Positions 46,861 through 56,790 of a DNA stretch of 64,000 nucleotides are shown one piece after another (position 1 is the first letter of the stretch; every line of letters begins with the position of its first letter). A model generated the notes under the pieces. It was given only the letters and a program-made list of their open reading frames with translations, was not told the DNA's origin and ran no database searches. A program made the position numbers and the translations under genes. This DNA is from Epiperipatus broadwayi (taxonomy: Eukaryota; Onychophora; Udeonychophora; Euonychophora; Peripatidae): contig JAQFVV010012394.1 of assembly GCA_028023455.1 (NCBI GenBank), forward strand, positions 33,241,150 through 33,305,149, given 5' to 3'.

Positions 46861-49256
46861 TATTTATTTTGGATGTGACTCTTTGATAAATGTTTTTTTT
46901 TTATTCAGCCCTCATATTGACCATGATATGATTGTAAATGCTGATACTATGATCAACAAAATTGTGCCTGAGCAAAGGATTAAATAAAAATTGGAATGAT
47001 TTATTGCTTGAGGTCCATACAAAGTTCATGTATTGGAAAGGTTAGAGCTGGACCCAAGTTCATATAAATTGATCTCCGAAGACTACCATTCTACCATTTT
47101 TTTTTTTTAGAATTATTTAATGATTTTAGAAGTTGTTCATCAATTTTCAGATATTTGGTAGATAACAGTTGATTATAAAAACCAGTCCTCATTTTGTTCC
47201 AACCTGCAATAAATTGCTTTTGATATGGGGGAATATTTTATAAAATCTATCATAACAAGAGGAAATTGGAAAAATTCTATTCAGTTCACTGATCCAATAG
47301 GATGATTCCAGTTAACTTTCCTTAAATATTATCTTAGAACAGAGAAACATTAAACAATAGGAATTGAACAAGATTAGATCTTGTTGGTGTCAGCTGTTTG
47401 AAAAAAAAGATCCAATATCGTTAGTTCAGTAGGTATTGGTAAACCATTTTTCTGAGAAACAAAAGAGTTGCTTTTGTTTCCCATCTATCTGAATAGAATG
47501 TATCTCTTTGCCCTACATCATAAAATATATGTTGTTTAAATTCAACCCCTTCAAACTTGATAACCCGATTGATTCTCATTTATATATTCCCAAAAAGCAG
47601 CATGAGAACTGAAATCTCTTATAAATGCAGAAAGTGTAAGAATCTGAAAAAGAATAGGATCAATTTGCAGTGGTAGGTTTGTAAATGTTGTATAGATAAA
47701 AGCTATACGTCTATATGATCATTGCAATCATTTGAACTATCTTCAATAGAAGTTGCTAACTTAGGAAGATTGTTTAAAACAAAAGAAATCATAGCATGTT
47801 TATAATGTGTTTTATGAGTATTCAGTGTAGATTTAGGAATTTCAAAAAAATATGCATTATTAGCGAGATGATGATTCTCTGGAATGCATATTAATGTTGT
47901 GTTGATCAATTAATTTATAGAAGATTTTGAAATACTCTTAAAAATTTAATTTTATTGTATTTCTTAGGTTAAAAGAAGATCACCCTGTATAAATGATGTA
48001 ACTGGTTATTAAGGTTTGATTGCCAACACCATGCAGTATTTTTTTATTTCAAAGCCCCATGATAAACACTTCTGCAATTTTGGCTGGACTATCTTCCAAC
48101 ATACTACACTAATAGTTTTATTATGTATTTTCATAATTTGCTGTTTTTAAATAAGAGTTCAGCAAACTGAAGTGCGGTTTTTATTTGGAGATAATTCATG
48201 TCACAAATTAATGTCTACTACTTGCAGAGGTGGCTAAGTGAAAACAGTCATCCATCTCTATGTTCACAGACATACTTATCTTTAACTGTCTTCTTTTCTA
48301 TTCATTTTTCTCTTGATATGGGATAGTGAAAGCCAATTATAAGTGGCTTTATTAGTGATGATGACTTTATGTTATCTTCATTACTAAGTAAATATTGATT
48401 CTTCATACTATGAGATAAATGTTAAACCATTTGATACATTAAATATTAAGACCAAATTTGTTTCTAAAGTGAACTGAATTAAATTATTTATATTATTCTT
48501 TTGTAGTTTTTAATAAGTATGAAAAATTTGTTTATTTTGATAAAGCACTAATACATACACATACATAAGTAATATCTTAATTTTATTTATTTACACTCTT
48601 TATAGAAATTTACAGAAATGATTTTATATATTGCAATGTATTACAAAATTCAACTAATCTCTTGCAGAAAACATGTTTTTGTCAATAAAACCTAATGTCA
48701 TCAGCTGCTCAAATACCAATATATTTATACTGTGTACTAACAGTTATTTTTCAAAATTTGGAATAATAAAGTATTGTATTTGAATTGTGTAAAATGCATA
48801 GAAGACTAATGGAAAGAGTTCTTAAGAAGACTGTTAGACAATCAAATTGTCAGCTGCTTTTGGAAATTTAAAATAAAATATTGCATTAGTGTTAGAATTG
48901 TTTGTTATATTAATACAGTGGAGCTACAAATTGTGCTTTATCTATATAATTTTAAATATATACTGATTTTAAAATGTTAAAATAATTAAAGAAATTATTA
49001 TTGTTGTTGTCATCATCATCATCATCATTATTATTATTATTACAATGATGATGTTTGTATAAGAGAAAAAAATTATTGAAAAGAAAAAGAATATTGTCTA
49101 AAGTGTATGTAATAACTATGGAAGTCAGTCATTTCACTATTCAATTTATTTTACAAATAAAATTACTAGTGTTTTTTCTTATTCTTATTGCTTGTGAATG
49201 CATAAATGAACACATAGTAAAATATACATACATGTATCTCACTATTTTCAAAAATT
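46860..49256. other. Mostly unrecognised region, possibly an old decayed element
   Basis: A minus-strand open segment at 47,703-47,909 (peptide with STLNTHKTHYKHAMISFVLN) and broken frames down to 46,940 hint at an ancient coding element, but I recognise no family. Microsatellites (CAT)n and (ATT)n occur at 49,009-49,043. No arrestin N-domain exon was found here. Confidence 0.35.
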
Positions 49257-49470
49257 ATTTATACTATAATATGTGATATGTTGGACTATTTCCATCATTT
49301 ATGAGTGAATGTTAAATGTATCGAAAATTTTAAACTTTCCAAATACATCAACTTGTTATAATAACACACAAATAGACAATACAGGTTAGTAATTACACGT
49401 TTCTTTCCAAATACATCAACTTGTTAGTAATAACACACAAATAGACAATACAGGTTAGTAATTACACAAT

Positions 49471-49505
49471 GTTTCGAGTAGTATTATTCTCCACTCTTCT
49501 TCAGG
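49471..49505 (-). ncRNA. Hammerhead-like core in Penelope terminal unit, copy 1
   Basis: The minus strand reads CCTGAAGAAGAGTGG, then a loop agaataata, then CTACTCGAAAC. CTGAAGA and GAAAC match the two conserved hammerhead boxes (CUGANGA and GAAA). GAGTGG/CTACTC can form a 6-bp stem II with one G-U pair, leaving one extra A next to the core. Stem III could be ACA/TGT only, and I find no convincing stem I. Hammerhead motifs are known from Penelope-like terminal repeats, so position supports the call. Activity is doubtful. Confidence 0.35.
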
Positions 49506-49534
49506 TGTTGCTGGCCTATATGCACAGTGACAAT

Positions 49535-49620
49535 ATTCGCTTAGAAGTTGAACTCCCACCTTTAGATTCTTGAATATTGAATTTAAGGCAAATGCTCTAC
49601 CAACTGAGCTATTCTGTCAA
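49535..49620 (-). repeat. tRNA-like segment in Penelope terminal unit, copy 1
   Basis: The minus strand has 'CAGAATAGCTCAGTTGGTAG' and then 'AGCATTTGCCTTAAATTC', with a perfect A-box (TAGCTCAGTTGG) inside a GCTC/GAGC D-arm. A TAA trinucleotide lies in the anticodon-loop position, and a 6-bp ATATTC/GAATAT hairpin follows where a long variable arm would be. The T-arm ('GGGAGTTCAACTTCT') is degenerate. It resembles tRNA-Leu(TAA) but is not a functional gene. Confidence 0.5.
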
Positions 49621-49718
49621 AGGAAACATATAGTAGAAATTTGATATATTTATATATGAGGGTTGGTTCAAATCCTCCCGAGTCCTCCAATTTTTTTTCC
49701 TTCTAATTATTATTATTA

Positions 49719-51830
49719 TTATGTTTTCCTAAGAGCAAGATTAATTAGAGGCTTCCATACATTGTGTATTGTCACACTGGGTTGACTTATAGGATTATTT
49801 ACCATTGTCATATGAGCAGCTTCCTTGAATTTTCTTCTATGCATTTTTTCCTCTTTATCCAATATCTTTGTATTTTCCCACTTGAGCATATGGTCATTAG
49901 TATATACATGATCTGCTATGGTAGACACATCTGTTTTTTCTCTTTTAACCATTAGTTTGTGCTCCTTCAATCGCTGTTCAACAGGCCAATGGGTCTCACC
50001 AATGTATTTCCCACATTCACATGGTATCTCATAGATGCAGTTTTTGTTCTTCAGCATTTCCAGTTAAGGCTTAGTAGAAGTAAGCATTCCTCGAAGTGTG
50101 GTATGACTTTGGAAAGCAGTTTTAATGTTATATTGACTGCAGATTTTCTTTAACTTGTCCGCCATTCCAGGTATGTATGGATACACTGCTGTACCAATAA
50201 CTGTTTTCTCTTTTGGTGTCTCTTTGTATTGTCTATTGAAGGTTTTTCTGATGACTGCTGATGGATAACCATTCTTCATAAGCATTTGTTCTATGGGAAC
50301 CTTTTCTTTTTCCAAATCACTGGTTTCTGAACAAACCTCCTTTGCTCTGTTCCATAGTGATAGTACAATTCCTTGTTTAGTGCTTCTTGTATGATTGGAT
50401 GTATATGCCAAGTATTTGCCAGTGTGTGTCGGTTTCCTATACACTGTTGTTTTTACTTTGCCCTGAGGGAGTCTTGTCACAAAAACATCCAAGAATACCA
50501 ATTTTTGCTCTTGTTCCGATTCCATCATGAATTTAATTGTAGGAGATATGTTGTTAATGTGCATCTAGAATGACTGTAATTTTACCTTGCCATGTGGCCA
50601 TACAATAAATGTATCACCAACATATCAAAGCCACACTTTAGGTGGACATGGAGTAGTATTTATGGCTGTGGTTTCAAGTTCTTCCATGTAAATGTTGCTG
50701 AGCAAGAGTGACAGAAATGATCCCATGGCCATTCCTTGATTTTGTTGGAAGAATTCTGAGTTATATTGAAAGTATGTTGTTGTTACACAGAATGTTAATA
50801 ATTCCATTATACTATCAATAGGTAGAGCTATTCTAGTTTGTAGACTATTATCATCACATAACCTTTCCCTTACAATAGACAATGCCTCATCACATGGTAC
50901 ATTTGTAAACAGACTTTCCACATCAAAGCTTACCAATATGTCAGTTCTTTCCATTTTTATGTTCCTGACTAATTCCACAAAGTGCTTAGAATCTCTGACG
51001 AAAGACTGTGTCCTATACGCCAATGGACTAAGAACTTCTAGAAGAAATCTTGACAAATTTTGACATGGTGAATTTCTAAAACTAACAATAGGTCTTAATG
51101 GAACATTGTCTTTATGGATTTTTAAGCAGTCCATACAGGTGAGGAATCTTGCTGAAATACGAAGTTAATTTTCTTTTTTCTGAATCACTGAAATACCTGC
51201 GATGCTTCCAGAGTAATGCTTGTAGTTTTACCTCTGTACTTAGAATTGGATTTTTTGCTACTTCATTGTATTGGCCTGCTGTGAGAAGGCCTTGTATTTT
51301 GTTATCATAATCAGTTTTATCCATTACAACTGTAGTTTTACCTTTGTCAGCATGAAGAATGATTATAGATGTATCCTGTTTGAGAGATTTAATAGCTTTC
51401 CACTCATCACATGAAATGTTTGACTTCTACTTGTGCACTTGATGTCTGTCAAATGTCCTTTTTACCCTCCAGCGTAACTCTGCCGCTTCTTCTAAAGTCA
51501 AGCTTTGGGTCACTTCATAAGTGGTCACCATTATATCCAATAGGGGGACAGTAGATGGTGTAATTGTGAAATTCCAACCTTTTTAAAGAATTGATAATTC
51601 ACAATCAGTAAGTTGTTTAGAACTAAGATTTTTCACTGATGATGAGGATAGACTAGTTGCAGTATTACTTTTGACTTGCCCATGTAGATTTACAAGCTTC
51701 TTCTTCTGAAGTTTTTTTATCCTTCCATGTAACTTACAATATGATTTGTTCACTGATTGACAAATTCTTGAGAAATCTTCATCTGTAACTTTGTTTTGTA
51801 GTAGTGATTCCACATTTCTAATAGATCACA
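49719..51830 (-). pseudogene. Penelope-like polyprotein (RT plus GIY-YIG endonuclease), nearly intact but dead
   Basis: Minus strand: an N-terminal coiled region (ESLLQNKVTDEDFSRICQSV, 51,583-51,813); HLYGLLKNP with the frame shifting into KDNVPLRPIVSFRNSPCQNL (51,060-51,145); RT motif A ILVSFDVESLFTNVP (about 50,905-50,950); motif B FQQNQGMAMGSFLSLLLSNI (50,690-50,750); motif C written *YVGDTFIVW (about 50,600-50,630); then KLVFLDVFVTRLPQGKVKTT and VYRKPTHTGKYLAY; and finally the GIY-YIG domain NCIYEIPCECGKYIGETHWP with VEQRLKEHK (about 49,955-50,045). Defects are a TGA before YV, Asp to Gly in YVDD, one TAA between RT and endonuclease at about 50,065, and a few frameshifts. Confidence 0.82.
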
Positions 51831-51995
51831 ATGTTTGAAACTTGGTAAACCATTGAACCTTTATACTTTCTCTCAATAAGGCCTCATTTGCTCTCTGAAT
51901 AATTTTTTCAGCTCTCATGGAGGAAATAGGAGGTTTTAACTGCAAACCCTTAGGGATGATCCCTTCTGATTTACATTTACATAAGAAAGTTAAAT

Positions 51996-52521
51996 TATAA
52001 ATTTATTAAGCGCACATTGATTACGTAAGTAATATTTACTGAGGCTATAACCTTGATAATAGCTTCAGGCTCACAGATCTAACCGCTTCAGCTTCACCTA
52101 TTTAAATAGAAAGTAGGTTGAAGTAAAGAAGGGGTTCCCCTCTTTTCTTTCATAGCATAAGCTTGTGGTTAAAACACCTGTAGAGGTCCAAATATTATTT
52201 ACGTAATCAATGTGCGTTTAATAAATTTATAATTACAACTTTAAATTACTGTAATAGATATCTAAATATAAAATCTTTCCATTGACTCATAAATTGAAAG
52301 ATTTCGCGAGTATTAATGTGTAATAAGAAATGTGGACTTAATCAGTGAAGTATTGAATAGCTTCACGCTCACAGATCTAACCGCTTCAGCTTCACCTATT
52401 TAAATAGAAAGTAGGTTGAAGTAAAGAAGGGTTCCCCTCTTTTCTTCCATAGCGTAAGCTTGTGGTTAAAACACCTGTAGAGGTCCCTACTATCGCATTT
52501 TATACGCATATTATCGAGGTT
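51996..52521. mobile_element. 526-bp retroposon-like insertion in the Penelope leader, 15-bp target duplication
   Basis: The exact repeat ataagaaagttaaat flanks it (51,981-51,995 and 52,522-52,536). Its body holds two direct copies of a 131-132-bp unit (52,058-52,189 and 52,356-52,486), about 97% identical by eye. The first copy is bracketed by a roughly 40-bp inverted repeat (about 51,996-52,036 and about 52,190-52,233, with 'cgcacattgattacgta' at its core). No tRNA boxes or coding sequence are visible. It is an unknown class of short retroposon or a composite of two. Confidence 0.62.
52058..52486. repeat. Direct repeat pair, 131-132-bp unit
   Basis: The copies at 52,058-52,189 and 52,356-52,486 share 'gctcacagatctaaccgctt', 'cagcttcacctatttaaata' and 'gaaagtaggttgaagtaaag', ending 'aaaacacctgtagaggtcc'. 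Visible differences are g/c after 'cttca', one g insertion, t/c and a/g. The high identity points to a recent duplication or paired insertion. Confidence 0.75.
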
Positions 52522-52992
52522 ATAAGAAAGTTAAATGATTTTCTACTTTAGCCAGTTTTAGACATAATTTTTCATAATGTCTAAATTTCAACATAGAATC
52601 AGGTCCATACCGAGTACTTAGTATATGTCTGAAGATTTGTAATGATGGTATATTATAAGATATGATATGTTGGACCATTTCCATCATTTATGAGTGAATG
52701 TTAAACGTATCGAAAATTTTAAACATTATTTAAACTTTCCAAATACATCAACTTGTTAGTAATAACACACAAATAGACAATACAGGTTAGTAATTACACA
52801 ATGTTTCGAGTAGTATTATTCTCCACTCTTCTTCAGGTGTTGCTGGACTATATGCACAGTGACAATATTCACTTAGAAGTTGAACTCGCACCTTTAGGTT
52901 CTTGAATATTGAATTTAAGGCAAACGCTCTACCAACTGAGCTATTCTGTCAAAGGCAACCCTCATATATCAAATTTCTACTATATGTTGCCT

Positions 52993-53075
52993 TTGACAGA
53001 ATAGCTCAGTTGGTAGAGCGTTTGCCTTAAATTCAATATTCAAGAATATAAAGGTGCGAGTTCAACTTCTAAGCG
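52993..53075 (+). repeat. tRNA-like segment, copy in the plus-oriented terminal unit
   Basis: 'GACAGAATAGCTCAGTTGG' then 'TAGAGCGTTTGCCTTAAATT' gives an intact D-arm/A-box. The ATATTC/GAATAT hairpin and 'AGGTGCGAGTTCAACTTCT' follow. The acceptor stem does not close and the T-stem is mismatched, so this is not a functional tRNA gene. Confidence 0.5.
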
Positions 53076-53106
53076 AATATTGTCACTGTGCATATAGGCC
53101 AGCAAC

Positions 53107-53142
53107 ACTTGAAGAAGAGTGGAGAATAATACTACTCGAAAC
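53107..53142 (+). ncRNA. Hammerhead-like core in Penelope terminal unit, plus-oriented copy
   Basis: CTTGAAGAAGAGTGG, loop agaataata, then CTACTCGAAAC. The second base of the first box is T where the sister copies have C immediately before TGAAGA. The stem II potential GAGTGG/CTACTC is unchanged. It is the same caveated motif as at 49,471-49,505, in the mirror arm. Confidence 0.3.
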
Positions 53143-53449
53143 ATTGTGTAATTACTAACCTGTATTATCTATTTGTGTGTTATTACTAACAAGTTGATGT
53201 ATTTGGAAAGTTTAAATAAAGTTTAAAATTTTTGATACATTTAACATTCACTCATAAATGATGAAAATAGTCCAACATATCACATCTTATAATATACCAT
53301 CATTACAAACCTTCAGACATATATTTATACTATAACCTTTATTTATAGGCATATTACACATATAAAAAAGCATTTGTGATATATATATATGAGCATGTTG
53401 AAAAAGATGTACACTTATAGTTCAACAACAATATGTATTCTAATAATTT

Positions 53450-53700
53450 TTATTAGTCATTCATTAGACTAGAGATTATCCATTTAATGGATATTTCTGC
53501 AGTACTGTTTTCACTACACCCTCTCATGCATTAGGTAGAGACTGGTTTCTATGCACTTTTCAACACCTTGTGGGGGGGGTAATCATAAACATGTGACCAA
53601 AGATGTGAAAAAGAGATATGATCTCCAAGATCCATATTTCATGCTGAAACAGCACTCATCAGTTGGCCCAGATCACAATTATACTACAGAAATATTCAAT
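53450..53700 (+). repeat. Interspersed repeat family C, copy 2
   Basis: 'ttattagtcattcattagac', 'cagtactgttttcactacac', 'actggtttctatgcactttt', 'caccttgtggggggggtaat' and 'catcagttggcccagatcac' match the 42.8-kb and 60-kb copies in order. Non-coding; the class is unknown. Confidence 0.6.
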
Positions 53701-54290
53701 ATACATTTTATTCTAATTAATGTTTATCAATAAAACATGAGCTATTATACACTATATACAGTTAAATATAATCAATTTAAAACGAAATTGAAATAGACAC
53801 CTCACTATAAATAAATCTTTTCATGATGTTTCATTTTATACAATCACATGACCCATTACCCTACAGCAATTCCCTCCAATGATTATATACGTTGAGTGCA
53901 AGAAGAACTTGAAACAAAATATGAAGAATTTTGACGATAAGTTTCCCCATTTTACGTACTTCACTTGTTAAAATATTGATTGCAAACATTAAATAAATTT
54001 TTAAAATTATACAAAATCTAGATTTTCAAGATCTGTTTCTTTATTTCATCATGTTCTATACTTACTAGTATTAGTTTATATTTCTTATTTATCTTCTCAG
54101 TTTTGTGTGTGTGCATGTGTGTTTTGTATACAACTTATTTTCATTTTCATTGTGAAATAAATTGACTTATGATATTTTGTAGCTTCTAAAAATCTTTTTT
54201 CCTTTTTTTGACATTTTTATTTCCTCAAAATAAATGCAGGGTGATCCAGAATTCAAATATATACTATAAATTAAACACAATATAAACATG
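53700..54290. other. Non-coding DNA between two Penelope-derived insertions
   Basis: No gene, RNA or repeat family is recognised. A (GT)n-like patch occurs at 54,104-54,124. Confidence 0.3.
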
Positions 54291-54309
54291 AAATATTTAT
54301 AAAAAATGT

Positions 54310-54839
54310 GATAATATGTTGGACTTTTTCCATCATCTATCAGTAAATGTTGAATGTATGGAAAATTTTGAACTTTATTTAGACTTTTCAAATATTAACA
54401 ACTTGTTAGTGATAACACACAAATAGACAACACAGGTTAGTAATTACACAATGTTTGGAGTAATATTATTCTTCATTTTTCTTCAGGTGTTGCTGTCCTG
54501 ACCAGTGATAGTATTAGCATTGGGAAATAACTAAGTTGGTTAGAGCATTTGCCTTAAATCCAATATTCAGGAATCTAAAAGTGTGTTTGACTCCTATGCA
54601 AATACTGCCACTAGTCAGGCCAGCAACTGCTAAAGAAGAAGGAAGAATAATACTCCTTGAAATGTTGTATTATTACAGATCTGTATTATCTATTTGTGTA
54701 TTATTACAAACAATTTGTTTGTATTTGACAAGCTTAAATAAAGTTTAAGATTTTCTATACATTCTACATTTACTGATAGGTGGTGGAAATGGTCCAACAT
54801 ATTATCACATCTAATTTACCATCATACATACCTTCAGGC
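54310..54839. mobile_element. Palindromic derivative of the Penelope terminal units, 19-bp target duplication
   Basis: The exact repeat aaatatttataaaaaatgt lies at 54,291-54,309 and 54,840-54,858. Between are a minus-oriented terminal unit (hammerhead-like region about 54,450-54,490) and a plus-oriented unit with a tRNA-like segment (54,522-54,600: 'ctaagttggttagagcattt') and 'aagaagaaggaagaataata', 'ctccttgaaatg'. It has no coding sequence. The left end lacks about 33 bp of the right end ('atctaatttaccatcatac'), just as in the full-length element at 49.3 kb, so both ended at the same place. Confidence 0.72.
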
Positions 54840-54859
54840 AAATATTTATAAAAAATGTT

Positions 54860-55760
54860 TACCCTTTTCCTCACTGAGATTTTTATTTTGGTTATATTAT
54901 ATTCAATATATATATAGTAAATCTTTTTATGCATTTATTTCTATATCCCTCTCCCCTCCTCCCTAATTTCCACTACCCTAGTTTATTTCAGAGCTTAATT
55001 TCTTTTGGTAGAGTAATGTATGCATAAAAATGCATAGAAGTGAGTGCATAAAAAATGATTTATTATATATATATATTAAGTAGAATATAAGCCATAACTG
55101 AAGCAGATGCAGTCTACAATTAATCCGGGATTAAAATGGTCACTGAATAAATACACTTATCACTGGAATATATTCCACAGGTATATAAAAAGTAATCTAT
55201 ACTACCTACCAGCGCAGTGAGAAAAGAATTAAAAAAAATATTTTAAAATATTTGTAGTTGTGTACGTCATGAGAAAGCTGTTGATATTTCTTTAAGTAGC
55301 CATTCAATAATCAACCCAACTAGGTATTTAATTATTGGTCGGTAAATTGATATTTGATGTTTATTGGCTAAATTGATATTTAGTTGCCATAAAGTGCACC
55401 AGTTTTTTTCACACTTTCTAACCAATTTTTATTTTTTAATTTTCTGCTTCACTGCAGTCTTCCATGTTTCTAGGTGTTTTTTTTCCTGTTTAAAGAATAC
55501 ATAGTGAAATAAAGTTTTAAGTATATCTAAAAAAAAGAGATTGTACTTGAAAAAAAAAATATGAAGCTGAATTATTTTAGATGTTTATGTTTAATTTGAA
55601 AAACAGATATATTATTCTTTAATTGTGGTTTAAAGTTTATATCTGGGATAAAAATAATATGATAATCGTTGGCCTAACATATGACTAGTATTAATCATTC
55701 ATTTATTTAGGTGAAGTAGATGGTAGCAATGTTTCGAGTGAAAAAGTTTGCCACAAATTT
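54860..55760. other. A+T-rich DNA, nothing recognised
   Basis: No coding sequence or known repeat was seen. (TA)n lies at 55,065-55,076. Confidence 0.3.
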
Positions 55761-55763
55761 GTA

Positions 55764-55842
55764 TGCACAAGCCTTCTGACGTCCATTGATTACTCTGTTT
55801 AGTACAGGTGGCACTACTATATGGAGTTTTGCTTTGCTTTGT
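55764..55842 (-). repeat. Family A terminal fragment
   Basis: 'gcacaagccttctgacgtcc', 'attgattactctgtttagta', 'caggtggcactactatatgg' and 'agttttgctttgc' are the right-arm end of family A. About 45 bp downstream, at 55,886-55,913, the plus strand has CTGATGA and GAAAC boxes 16 nt apart. Confidence 0.5.
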
Positions 55843-56489
55843 TTAAATTTGTAATAATTTAGATTAAAAAATTAAAACATGACTTCTGATGAAGGCTGCA
55901 ACTCAACTGAAACAAAAAATTAAAACAAAATACAAATTGCTTTGAAAAGACCAAAAAAAAAAAAGGTGCACATTTATTATGACATATGTACATGAGCAAT
56001 TAAAAAACTGAAGGTATCAATTGGTATAATACTATTATAATGTAAAAAGTAAAAGTCCAGATTAATTAGAATTGATCAGTGAATATTAATCTACTAATTG
56101 TGTGAAGGGATGATATGGGTGGAATATAATAAATCCTTCACTGTTGGTGGTGGGTGACATTTCAACAGGCACTTAACTTGTAGTAATCTTTTGCTAATAT
56201 TTCTTATAATTGTCTGCAGCTATATTTTTAAAGTAAAATTCCATAATGCTACAATACTCATAAAACATTAAATAAATAATCATATGGTTGATTGCTAGAT
56301 GTTTGCACACTCTAGAGATAGAATGACGATTTAACAATATCAAGCAGATAACCCAAACATTTTTTTTTAAATTTACTTTACTCATTAGGGAACCAATCCT
56401 GGAATTTTTAGCTCTGTTCCTATTACTCTCAGTTCTCTAAAAGATCATAACTAAGATAATTACATCTCATGCAAAGCAAGATTTTGACT

Positions 56490-56790
56490 CAAATAAACTG
56501 AAAAAAAAAACAAGCTAGATTTGAAATAAGTTTATAGGAAAGACAAATGAATAGGTGATGCCATTATGCTTTGGATTTATAGATTTTGAAAAAGCTTTTG
56601 ATTCTATACACATTTTTCAGTGATTAAAGCATTGGATCCTTAAGATATAGATACAGGATATTGTCATATTCTGAAGAATATTTATCAAAATGCAACAGCA
56701 TTGATTAGATGACATGATGACACCAAAAAGATTAACATTGAGAGAGTGTACAAAAGGGTAAATCCATGACTCCAATATGAGACATTTTAT
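56490..56790 (+). pseudogene. LINE family K, reverse transcriptase fragment
   Basis: The plus strand reads LCFGFIDFEKAFDSIH (RT motif A, about 56,563-56,610), then after frameshifts DTGYCHILKNIYQNATA (about 56,650-56,700) and a 'HDDTKKINIERV' piece. These match 35,760-35,960 of the large family K copy in order. Confidence 0.6.

Larger units (their letters stand above)
49270..53322 (-). mobile_element. Penelope-like element 4, complete insertion with terminal repeats and 13-bp target duplication
   Basis: The direct repeat atttatactataa occurs at 49,257-49,269 and 53,323-53,335 and brackets the whole unit. Inside, in plus-strand order: a terminal unit in minus orientation (49,270-49,620), the RT/endonuclease coding region on the minus strand (49,720-51,980), a nested 526-bp insertion (51,996-52,521), a second minus-oriented terminal unit (52,623-52,959), and a third in plus orientation (52,986-53,322). 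Two direct terminal repeats around the coding region plus an inverted, partly truncated copy is the arrangement described for Penelope itself. The left edge lacks about 33 bp found at the right edge. Confidence 0.75.
52623..53324. repeat. Large palindrome made of two opposed Penelope terminal units
   Basis: Arm 52,623-52,959 and arm 52,986-53,324 are reverse complements with only scattered differences, separated by a 26-bp spacer. The outermost words are 'atatgtctgaag' and its complement. The inner words are 'gtcaaaggcaac' and 'gttgcctttgac'. Each arm holds a hammerhead-like core (52,803-52,836 on minus; 53,107-53,142 on plus) and a tRNA-like segment (52,875-52,955 on minus; 52,993-53,075 on plus). 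Confidence 0.85.

Noticed and set aside
52993-53075. Functional tRNA-Leu(TAA) gene
   Set aside because: The D-arm is good, but the acceptor stem does not close, the T-arm is mismatched, and the segment is part of a repeated terminal unit.
52623-53324. Assembly artefact explaining the palindrome
   Set aside because: The arms differ at scattered positions, the spacer is unique, and a similar palindrome with its own target duplication exists at 54.3 kb. An artefact would give identical arms.
55886-55913. Hammerhead ribozyme (CTGATGA and GAAAC 16 nt apart)
   Set aside because: Both boxes are exact, but the sequence between them gives at most a 2-bp stem and no stems I or III are seen.
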